Part shown: positions 1 to 6,123 of the stretch, one piece after another
Numbering within the stretch: position 1 is the stretch's first letter
How the letters are laid out: the number at the start of each line of letters is the position of its first letter
Assembly: GCA_027070475.1 (NCBI GenBank)
Contig: JALXDT010000216.1
Coordinates: forward strand, 6,740 to 16,040
Direction of reading: 5' to 3'
DNA: 9,301 bases
DNA from: Candidatus Aminicenantota bacterium
GTDB taxonomy: Bacteria; Acidobacteriota; Aminicenantia; JAMOAD01
Notes under the pieces: model-generated
The model's database searches: none
Told to the model about the DNA's origin: nothing
Seen by the model: only the letters and a program-made list of their open reading frames with translations
Translations under genes and position numbers: made by a program

Positions 1-24
1 TATCCATATCTTTTTAATTAATAT

Positions 25-2250
25 TTATTCTAAAATAGTAAACTCACCTTCCAGACCTTCCTGACTGCTTGGACCAACCCACACTTTGAATTTTCCGGGT
101 TCTACGGTTATCCTGTTACCTTTATAGTGAAAACCCAGTAGTTTTTCATCAAGAATAAAAGAGATGACCTTAGATTCTCCGGCTTTTAGTTTGATCTTTT
201 TAAAACCTTTAAGTTCTTTTACAGGTCTTATTATACTTGATACAAGATCTCTTATGTAAAGTTCAACTATTTCTTCTCCATCAAAATTACCCGTATTTTT
301 GACTTTAACACTAACTTTTATTTTTTCATTGGCGTGAGCCTTTTCAGGGCTTATTCTAAGATCACTGTATGAAAATTTTGTATAACTGAGTCCAAAGCCA
401 AAAGGAAAGAGTGGTTCATTGGATTCATCCCTGTATCTTGAGAAATTCCTTGGTTTGTTCTTAATTAAAGGTCTTCCTGTATTTTCATGATTATAATAAA
501 TAGGAATTTGGCCAATTGCTCTTGGAATTGTTACGGGTAATTTTGCGGAAGGATTATAATCTCCGAATAAAACATCAGCTATTGCATTCCCTGACTCTAT
601 CCCAAGATACCATGCAAGCAATACAGCGTCAGAATACTTAACAATAGAATTAATCGGACGGGGTCTGCCATCTATAATAATAGTAATGATCGGAGAGCTG
701 GTATTTTTTGAAATTTCTTTAATCAACTTTAATTGAGGTTCGGGAAGTTTTAAATGAGCTAAGGATGCATCCTCTCCTGAGATATTATCTCCCAAGAAGA
801 GTAAAACGATATCTGCGTTCTTTGAGATTTTTACCGCTTCTTCAATTCCACCTTTTATAAAACCACGGATTTCGCTTCCTTTTGAATAGAAAATTTTTAC
901 TCCATTCTTTACTTTATTTTTTATTCCCTCAAAAGCAGATATAACATCCTCAGCTCTTCCGTACAAAGACCAACAACCGAGAGGAGTTTTTTTATCTTTA
1001 GCAAGAGGTCCAATAACTGCTATTTTCTCAGGAAATTTTTTTATTGGTAAAACACTGTTCTTATTTTTAAGAAGAATAATTGACCTTTGAGCAACCTTTC
1101 TTTCAAATTTTCTCTTTTCATTTGTTAAAATTTCATTAGTCCTGTTCTCATCCTTATATGGATTTTCAAAAAGTCCCTTTAATATTTTAACTCTTAAAAC
1201 TCTTTTTACAGAATCATTCAAAATTTTTTCATCAATTTTTCCTTCCCTTACTAATTCCGGTAGATATTTTAAATAAACTCCGCTTTCCATGTCCATATCA
1301 ACTCCTGCAATTAATCCTTTTAAAGCTGCATCTTTCTCATCCTTTGAAAACCCATGATTAATTGTCTCCTTTATGGATTCCCAATCACTTACAACAAAGC
1401 CTTTAAAAGAAAAATCATTCTTCAGGATTTTTCTTATGGTAAAATAATTCGCTGAAGCGGGGATACCATTTATACTGTTAAAAGCTGACATCACAGTTAG
1501 AGCACCTGCCTTAATTCCCGCTTCATAAGGGGGAAGGTAAATCTCTCTTAAGGTTTTTTCAGAAATATCAACACTATTGTAATCTCTTCCTCCGATTGCA
1601 GCTCCATAGGCAACATAGTGTTTTAAGCACGCCACTAAGGAGGTAGGGGAGGAGATATCTTCATCTTGAAATCCTTTTACTGCTGCAAAACTCATCCTTG
1701 AAGCTAAAAATGGATCTTCACCATAACCTTCTGCAATTCTTCCCCACCTTGGATCCCTTGCAATATCAATCATAGGGGCAAAGGTCCAATCAATACCACC
1801 TGCGGTAGCTTCTATTGCAGCTATTCTTGCGGATTTCTTGACAAGTTCAGGATCCCAGGAAGCAGCTTGAGCAAGGGGTATGGGAAATATCGTTCTATAC
1901 CCGTGTATAACATCTATTCCAAAAATAAGGGGAATACCCAATCTACTTTCTTCCACAGCAACTTTTTGAATTAAATTTCTTTCTTTTATCCCTTTTACAT
2001 TCAAAAAAGAGCCAATTAGTCCCTTTCTTATCAGATTTAAATATTTCTCTTTTTTCTTCTTATACTCTTTTCCGGAGCCACTGAGACTGAATTTAACCAA
2101 TTGACCAACTTTCTCTTCCAGAGTCATTTTTGACAGAATTTCATTGATTCTTTTTTCAGTGGAAGCCTGCTTTATGTCAGACTTTTTTTGAGAAAAAGAA
2201 AAATTTAGAATGACTGAACTTAAAATTACAAAAAAGAGTAATCTTTTCAT
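25..2250 (-). CDS. bglX: Family 3 glycoside hydrolase, BglX-like exported beta-glucosidase
   Basis: Probable retaining beta-glycosidase that removes non-reducing-end sugars (glucose or xylose) from oligosaccharides in the periplasm or outside the cell. The 741 residues are close to the BglX length. Residues 1-20 form a signal peptide (KR, then a hydrophobic stretch ending SFS before QKK) with no lipobox cysteine. The N-terminal TIM-barrel domain spans about 35-360 and contains KHYVAYG (210-216) and the nucleophile motif VVSDW, with Asp289 as the expected nucleophile. The second domain (about 390-600) holds SGEDAS, where Glu493 aligns with the proposed acid/base region of BglX, and GNAIADVLFGDYNPSAKLP. 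A fibronectin III-like domain (about 640-740) closes the protein. The KH(F/I)PGH-type motif of NagZ N-acetylglucosaminidases is absent, so a beta-glucosidase/xylosidase is favoured. AGGAAA lies 6-11 bases before the start. It is the last gene of the minus-strand block, 24 bases after the deacetylase. The family is certain; the substrate is not. Confidence 0.93.
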   Translation of the reverse strand: MKRLLFFVILSSVILNFSFSQKKSDIKQASTEKRINEILSKMTLEEKVGQLVKFSLSGSGKEYKKKKEKYLNLIRKGLIGSFLNVKGIKERNLIQKVAVEESRLGIPLIFGIDVIHGYRTIFPIPLAQAASWDPELVKKSARIAAIEATAGGIDWTFAPMIDIARDPRWGRIAEGYGEDPFLASRMSFAAVKGFQDEDISSPTSLVACLKHYVAYGAAIGGRDYNSVDISEKTLREIYLPPYEAGIKAGALTVMSAFNSINGIPASANYFTIRKILKNDFSFKGFVVSDWESIKETINHGFSKDEKDAALKGLIAGVDMDMESGVYLKYLPELVREGKIDEKILNDSVKRVLRVKILKGLFENPYKDENRTNEILTNEKRKFERKVAQRSIILLKNKNSVLPIKKFPEKIAVIGPLAKDKKTPLGCWSLYGRAEDVISAFEGIKNKVKNGVKIFYSKGSEIRGFIKGGIEEAVKISKNADIVLLFLGDNISGEDASLAHLKLPEPQLKLIKEISKNTSSPIITIIIDGRPRPINSIVKYSDAVLLAWYLGIESGNAIADVLFGDYNPSAKLPVTIPRAIGQIPIYYNHENTGRPLIKNKPRNFSRYRDESNEPLFPFGFGLSYTKFSYSDLRISPEKAHANEKIKVSVKVKNTGNFDGEEIVELYIRDLVSSIIRPVKELKGFKKIKLKAGESKVISFILDEKLLGFHYKGNRITVEPGKFKVWVGPSSQEGLEGEFTILE

Positions 2251-2274
2251 ATAGATTTCCTGTTTTTACTTACT

Positions 2275-3039
2275 CTATTTTACGATAAGACAATCTTCCT
2301 CTAATATTTCACAAAGAGGGTTGATTTCTTTTGATGAATATCCAAGATGATTGTGAAGTCTCCATCCTTCTGCATATTTGAATTTTTTTGACATTCTCCC
2401 CATTTCTTCGGTCATATCCACCATTGTTTTTACATAGGATCCCATCCCTTGACTTTTATCAAGCCAATCTTTTTGACTTTTGTGCTGGGAGAGCATCTCT
2501 TTTTTCTTTTCTAAAACATCTTCAATATTTATATAAAAATCAGGGTAAACAGTTTCTCTCATCTGAGTTTTTAATCCGTGAGGCAAACTATGGTATAAAG
2601 CAACATCCTTGTTTATTGGAGGTAATGGAGGATTTGTGGCATAATTTGGCATACCTCTGACAAAAGCAGCTGTTACAAGAACTCTTGCAGCATTCATATG
2701 ATCTTCCATATAATCTTCAAGTGATTGCATTAAGATAATATCTGGCTTTACATCCCTGACTATTGCTGCCACTTTTCTAATCAAATCCTGAGTATAAAAG
2801 ATTTCAAGGTCATCAACAAGGCTATCATGATAAATAGCTCCAGCTATTTTTGCCGCATTAATAGACTCTTCCCTTCTTATTTTTATTATCTCCTCTCTTG
2901 AATACTCTTGAGTTCCGCAACTTCCATTTGCTATATTCAAATAGTGTAATTCTAATCCTTTTTCTTTTAATTTAATAAATGTACCGCCCATCATAAACTC
3001 AATATCATCTGGATGAGCCCCTGCTGCTAAGACAATCAT
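2275..3039 (-). CDS. PIG-L (LmbE) family zinc-dependent deacetylase
   Basis: Likely a cytoplasmic, metal-dependent N-deacetylase acting on an N-acetylated amino sugar or its conjugate. The 254-residue length is typical. The N-terminal motif AHPDD (8-12) gives His9 and Asp12 as expected zinc ligands and Asp11 as the general base, by analogy with MshB/BshB. EDH at 112-114 supplies the expected third ligand, His114. The second half (QKDWLDKSQGMGSY at 189-202 and AEGWRLHNHLGY at 223-234) matches a widespread PIG-L subfamily often encoded beside NagB-like proteins. There is no signal peptide. The start is well supported by GGAGGT (reverse complement at 3044-3049) a few bases upstream. The gene follows the NagB-like gene by 33 bases and precedes the GH3 gene by 24, so co-expression is likely. 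The substrate is inferred from the neighbours only; bacillithiol or mycothiol synthesis is not supported by context. Confidence 0.92.
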   Translation of the reverse strand: MIVLAAGAHPDDIEFMMGGTFIKLKEKGLELHYLNIANGSCGTQEYSREEIIKIRREESINAAKIAGAIYHDSLVDDLEIFYTQDLIRKVAAIVRDVKPDIILMQSLEDYMEDHMNAARVLVTAAFVRGMPNYATNPPLPPINKDVALYHSLPHGLKTQMRETVYPDFYINIEDVLEKKKEMLSQHKSQKDWLDKSQGMGSYVKTMVDMTEEMGRMSKKFKYAEGWRLHNHLGYSSKEINPLCEILEEDCLIVK

Positions 3040-3072
3040 CTAAACCTCCGTAAATAAATTGTTAATATTGAA

Positions 3073-4002
3073 TTAATGCATTTCTACTGCAACTTCTCCT
3101 AATCCCGGTCTGTAAATATTGAATTGGACATTTGGATGGAGAGCTAATAATGACATTGGGACTGAAGAATCGGGTATTTTCTTTGAAATCATAAAGGCTG
3201 TAAGTCTTATTCCAAAAGGATTATCATGATTTCCATAGTGCCAGATTGAAACCTTTTCAGCTTTCCATGTTTCTACCGGTCCCACTGTAATTGCCTGCGT
3301 TGGTATATCGCTTACCACTCCACCTGCAGAAGTTCTGGCATTCTGAATAAGTGTCATAGGATGTAAGTCGACAACTCTGGTTTTTAATTTTAAATATTCC
3401 TCGGGAGTTGGAGGATTATCCTTATATTTTCCTTCTCTTTTGAAGGGGTCATTAAAAGCCCAATGCTTAACTTCACCCTGACCACCTTGCATCAGGACAA
3501 CTCTTATTTCATCGTAGCTTTTTGAATATTCCTCTATTTTATCAACGCTTGGAAAATGGATGTTTTCTTTGGGCATCGCATACTTTTTATCTATTCTGTT
3601 AAAACAAAGATCCATATCTGCTTTTGCAAAGCTCAGAGGATGCTCAATACTAACCTCTTTACCATCTATAACCCATTCATCCATACCCCAGAAATGCGCA
3701 TTTTTTAAATTAAGTCCGATTTCATTAACTATCTGTGCAACTAAAGGAAGTTGCTCTGTAGGACCAATTGGACCTACAATTCCAGCAGGTTCACTATCTG
3801 TTGCCTGTTTCCATGCATGAATATATTCAAGAGCTTCAGCTAAATAAAAAGATTCTCTTGTATCGTAGAATTTAACAGTAAAACCTGGTCTTGAAAGCTG
3901 TTCTACATCTTTAACTGTTAATTTTGCAGCATCTCTTAAAATTTCTTCATCAAGAGTGGTGTAATCCCACCACTGAGGGGCGATTTTACTAATTCTTCTC
4001 AT
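3073..4002 (-). CDS. Divergent glucosamine-6-phosphate deaminase/isomerase-like protein (NagB fold)
   Basis: Member of the NagB/6-phosphogluconolactonase/RpiA fold superfamily, 309 residues against about 266 for E. coli NagB. Recognisable landmarks are WGMDEW (105-110, Asp108 matching catalytic Asp72), EHPLSFAKADMDLCFNRID (120-138), GGQGEVKHWAFNDP (173-186, His180 matching His143), LKTRVVDL (206-213, Arg209 matching Arg172) and LLALHP (285-290). Key differences by eye alignment are Val178 at the NagB Asp141 position, Asp185 for Glu148, GPIGPT (77-82) in place of the TGGTP phosphate loop, and no lysine in the region of Lys208. It may therefore be an isomerase or deaminase for a different, possibly unphosphorylated, amino sugar, or may not deaminate at all. 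About 70 N-terminal residues precede the sugar-binding loop, more than in NagB. It is the first gene of the minus-strand block, preceded by a strong AAAGGAGGT site and a promoter. Fold and family are solid; the reaction is inferred. Confidence 0.85.
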   Translation of the reverse strand: MRRISKIAPQWWDYTTLDEEILRDAAKLTVKDVEQLSRPGFTVKFYDTRESFYLAEALEYIHAWKQATDSEPAGIVGPIGPTEQLPLVAQIVNEIGLNLKNAHFWGMDEWVIDGKEVSIEHPLSFAKADMDLCFNRIDKKYAMPKENIHFPSVDKIEEYSKSYDEIRVVLMQGGQGEVKHWAFNDPFKREGKYKDNPPTPEEYLKLKTRVVDLHPMTLIQNARTSAGGVVSDIPTQAITVGPVETWKAEKVSIWHYGNHDNPFGIRLTAFMISKKIPDSSVPMSLLALHPNVQFNIYRPGLGEVAVEMH

Positions 4003-4007
4003 TTTTT

Positions 4008-4016
4008 ACCTCCTTT
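4008..4016 (-). promoter_or_regulatory. Strong ribosome binding site for the NagB-like gene
   Basis: The reverse complement reads AAAGGAGGT, five bases before the ATG at 4002. It is the strongest Shine-Dalgarno sequence in the window and fixes that start. Confidence 0.85.
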
Positions 4017-4028
4017 CTTAAATTTTTT

Positions 4029-4056
4029 ATTTTAACATAGAGATATTTTCAGTCAA
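4029..4056 (-). promoter_or_regulatory. Predicted sigma-70-type promoter of the minus-strand operon
   Basis: On the minus strand TTGACT (4056-4051) and TAAAAT (4034-4029) are separated by 16 bases. Each matches the -35 or -10 consensus at five of six positions. Transcription would start near 4022, giving a leader of about 20 bases that carries the AAAGGAGGT site. In DNA this AT-rich some chance matches are expected, but the position directly ahead of the operon makes this a good candidate. Confidence 0.6.
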
Positions 4057-4102
4057 GTAAAAAAAGAATAAAAGCTTGTAATCAATAGAAAGAGTAAAAT
4101 CC

Positions 4103-4119
4103 GAATTATTTAAAAATTC
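4103..4119. promoter_or_regulatory. Imperfect palindrome in the divergent intergenic region, possible operator
   Basis: The 17 bases read GAATT, a seven-base centre, then AATTC. All pairs except one and the central base are complementary (eight arm pairs, one mismatch). It lies between the two divergent genes, upstream of the -35 of the minus-strand promoter and 54 bases before the tolQ start. A regulator site is possible, but such AT-rich symmetry arises easily by chance and no regulator gene is in the window. Confidence 0.25.
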
Positions 4120-4164
4120 CAAACATTATGTATTTTGAAATTAATTTTTTTATTTGATTTTCAT

Positions 4165-4170
4165 GGTGAT
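4165..4170 (+). promoter_or_regulatory. tolQ: Ribosome binding site supporting the tolQ start
   Basis: GGTGAT can pair with the AUCACC part of the 16S rRNA 3' end. Aligned with the full AGGAGGTGAT site, its GGT ends five bases before the ATG at 4173, a normal register. The next in-frame ATG, at 4218, has no such site, so this decides in favour of the longer protein. Confidence 0.5.
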
Positions 4171-4172
4171 TA

Positions 4173-4925
4173 ATGTTTACAATTGACAAGGAATACTTAT
4201 TTTGTTATTTTATCTTAATGTTATTTCTAATAGAAAATGCAATAAAGGCAAACGAAAGCTTTAATGTTGTGGATTTTATTTCAAATTTTGGTATAGTCGG
4301 AAAACTTGTTCTTTTAACCCTTCTGTTATTCTCAATTTTAAGTTGGGCAGTAATTTTTTATAAATGGAAACAGATTAATGGAGAGCTAAAGAAATCAAAA
4401 ATGTTTCTTAAAAGGTTCAGAGGAGCAAGAGGTATACAAGAGAAGTTTAAGATAGCTACACGCTATCCTGATCTTACAGTTGCAGAAATCTTCAGAGCTG
4501 CATATGAGGAAGCTTCAAATCAGGCAAAAACCAAGAGTAAAGATGATCCGTCTCAATACAGTCTAAATATAGATTCATTGGAAAGGGCCATGCTTTTAAA
4601 ATTAAATGAGGGAATTGATGTTCTTGAAAATAAAGTGGGATTTTTAGCGACAACAGCATCGGTTACTCCTTTTATTGGGTTATTTGGAACTGTTTGGGGA
4701 ATAATGGTTGCTTTTAATCAAATCGGCTTGCAGGGTTCAGCAGACCTTGCCACTGTTGCTCCCGGTATTTCCGAGGCTTTAATAAACACAGCAGCCGGAC
4801 TTTTTGCTGCAATTCCTGCAGTTATAGCTTACAACTATATTCTAAAAAAAATAAAAGAAATCACATCTATTTCTGAAAATTTTATTCTGGAAATAGAAAA
4901 TATATTTGCTAAAATAAAATATTAA
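4173..4925 (+). CDS. tolQ: TolQ proton channel protein (MotA/TolQ/ExbB family)
   Basis: Inner-membrane subunit that with TolR converts proton motive force into movement of the TolA/TonB-type protein, supporting outer-membrane constriction and stability. The 250 residues hold three membrane segments: about 43-63 (LVLLTLLLFSILSWAVIFYK), 157-182 and 199-221. A cytoplasmic domain lies between the first two. Family signatures are VTPFIGLFGTVWGIMVAF (164-181) and the region from VAPGISEAL (195-203) through FAAIPAVIAYN (211-221), nearly identical to E. coli TolQ and distinguishing it from ExbB together with the gene context. About 25 residues precede the point where E. coli TolQ begins and include a hydrophobic stretch (9-20), so a start at Met16 (4218) is an alternative. 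It heads the plus-strand operon; the tolR start is two bases beyond its stop codon. Confidence 0.93.
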   Translation: MFTIDKEYLFCYFILMLFLIENAIKANESFNVVDFISNFGIVGKLVLLTLLLFSILSWAVIFYKWKQINGELKKSKMFLKRFRGARGIQEKFKIATRYPDLTVAEIFRAAYEEASNQAKTKSKDDPSQYSLNIDSLERAMLLKLNEGIDVLENKVGFLATTASVTPFIGLFGTVWGIMVAFNQIGLQGSADLATVAPGISEALINTAAGLFAAIPAVIAYNYILKKIKEITSISENFILEIENIFAKIKY

Positions 4926-4927
4926 TT

Positions 4928-5350
4928 ATGAGAAAAGTTAGCTTTAGAAATAATAGGGATGAGAAAGCATTATCTAACATAAATGTAACTCCACTTGTTG
5001 ATGTTATGCTTGTCCTCTTAATTATCTTTATGATAACAGCTCCCATGATGAAATCCGGAATGAAAGTGAATCTTCCAAAAGCAGAGGCAAAGGAGATAAA
5101 GAAGATCAATGATGTTGTAGTGTCAATTACAAAAGATAAATATATCTATGTTAATAAGACAAATGTAAATATTAATCTTTTGAAAGATACATTGATGAAT
5201 ATTTTTTCAAATAGAAAGAAAAAAGTAATTTTTTTAGAGGCAGATTCATCAGTTCCCTACGGTTATGTAGTACATGTATTGGATGTTATTAAGAAGGCAG
5301 GAATAGAAAAGGTAGGGATTGTGGTTAAACCTAAAAAGAGAAAAAGATGA
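4928..5350 (+). CDS. tolR: TolR (ExbD/TolR family)
   Basis: Inner-membrane partner of TolQ in the proton-driven Tol motor. The 140 residues are the usual length. A short cytoplasmic N-terminus is followed by one membrane helix (about 22-39) beginning NVTPLVDVMLVLLIIFMI, in which Asp25 is the conserved proton-carrying aspartate (Asp23 in E. coli TolR). The periplasmic domain (about 45-134) ends with the typical YGYVVHVLDVIKKAGIEKVG (111-130). The C-terminus is basic (KPKKRKR). There is no clear Shine-Dalgarno sequence before its ATG, only AT-rich tolQ coding sequence, so translation is probably coupled to tolQ. Its stop codon overlaps the next start by four bases (ATGA). Confidence 0.94.
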   Translation: MRKVSFRNNRDEKALSNINVTPLVDVMLVLLIIFMITAPMMKSGMKVNLPKAEAKEIKKINDVVVSITKDKYIYVNKTNVNINLLKDTLMNIFSNRKKKVIFLEADSSVPYGYVVHVLDVIKKAGIEKVGIVVKPKKRKR

Positions 5351-6123
5351 ACTCTTCAAGGGGAGATAAGGCTTTTAAATTAGCAATTGCAGTATCTATA
5401 ATTTTTCATACTCTTATCTTCGGAATTATTGTAAAAAAACCATTCAGTTCAACAAAATCAAAAAAAACTGTTTATTATGTGGATATGATGAATTTTGGAG
5501 GAGGAGGAACCCCTCCTCAAAAAAGCAACTCTAAAAAAGTTGTGAAGCAAAAAACAGTGACAAAGAAAGCATCTATGAAAGAATTAAAAGCCGAAAGTTC
5601 CAAGATAAAAAAGAAAAGCTCTTTAACATACTCAAAACCTGTTAAAAAGGTAAAAAAAAGAAAAAAAACAAGCAGAAAAAAGAGGGTGAAACCTAAAAAG
5701 AAAAAAATAGTGAGATCTCCTCTTGAAGAGGTGTTTAGAAATTATGAAAAAAAGAAGAGTTCTGATAATAGCACAGGGGTTGGTTTTGGTTTAGGAGAGG
5801 GTAGCGGAGGTTCTCCTTTATTGGGAAAATTCCCTTATGCTTATTATATAGAGCTTATTAAAAATAGAATAGCATCGAATTGGATTACAGGTTCAATTGG
5901 ATTGAGGTCTTCGGATAAAATCGTTGTGGTAGTTAGTTTTAGAATTTTAAAAAATGGAAGGGTTGTTGATATAAATATTGAGAAGAGTTCTGGGATAGAT
6001 TCTCTTGATACCTCTGCTCTCAGAGCAGTTAAATATTCAATACCACTACCCCCACTACCTGCTACATATGGAGGTAAGGATTTAACGGTATTTATACAGT
6101 TTGTTTATGGAGGAAAGAAATGA
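5347..6123 (+). CDS. tolA: TolA/TonB-type energy transducer
   Basis: Periplasm-spanning protein expected to transmit energy from TolQ/TolR to the outer membrane. The 258 residues comprise a cytoplasmic start, one membrane anchor (about 12-29) holding SIIFH, with Ser17 and His21 spaced as in the Ser-xxx-His motif that TonB and TolA use to contact ExbB/TolQ and ExbD/TolR. Next come a GGGG turn (51-54), a long basic linker (about 60-123) almost without acidic residues, a glycine-rich hinge (144-156) and a globular C-terminal domain (about 160-255). That domain (YIELIKNRIASNWI, 167-180; FRILKNGRVVDINIEKSSG, 198-216) is of the TonB C-terminal type. The gene symbol is assigned by position between tolR and tolB; tonB is the alternative. 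The gene overlaps both neighbours by four bases. Confidence 0.87.
   Translation: MNSSRGDKAFKLAIAVSIIFHTLIFGIIVKKPFSSTKSKKTVYYVDMMNFGGGGTPPQKSNSKKVVKQKTVTKKASMKELKAESSKIKKKSSLTYSKPVKKVKKRKKTSRKKRVKPKKKKIVRSPLEEVFRNYEKKKSSDNSTGVGFGLGEGSGGSPLLGKFPYAYYIELIKNRIASNWITGSIGLRSSDKIVVVVSFRILKNGRVVDINIEKSSGIDSLDTSALRAVKYSIPLPPLPATYGGKDLTVFIQFVYGGKK

Noticed and set aside
25..2250. GH3 protein as a NagZ-type beta-N-acetylglucosaminidase, which would fit the amino-sugar context
   Set aside because: The NagZ KH(F/I)PGH-type motif is absent, and the two-domain plus fibronectin-like architecture is that of BglX-type enzymes.
2388..2660. Plus-strand open frame of 90 codons inside the deacetylase gene
   Set aside because: It is antisense to a strongly conserved PIG-L gene, has no ribosome binding site, and its protein shows no recognisable motif.
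3560..3820. Plus-strand open frame of 86 codons inside the NagB-like gene
   Set aside because: It is antisense to conserved NagB-fold motifs and looks like a shadow of that gene.
4909..5109. Minus-strand open frame over tolR
   Set aside because: It is the complement of the tolR membrane helix, which makes an artificial hydrophobic peptide.
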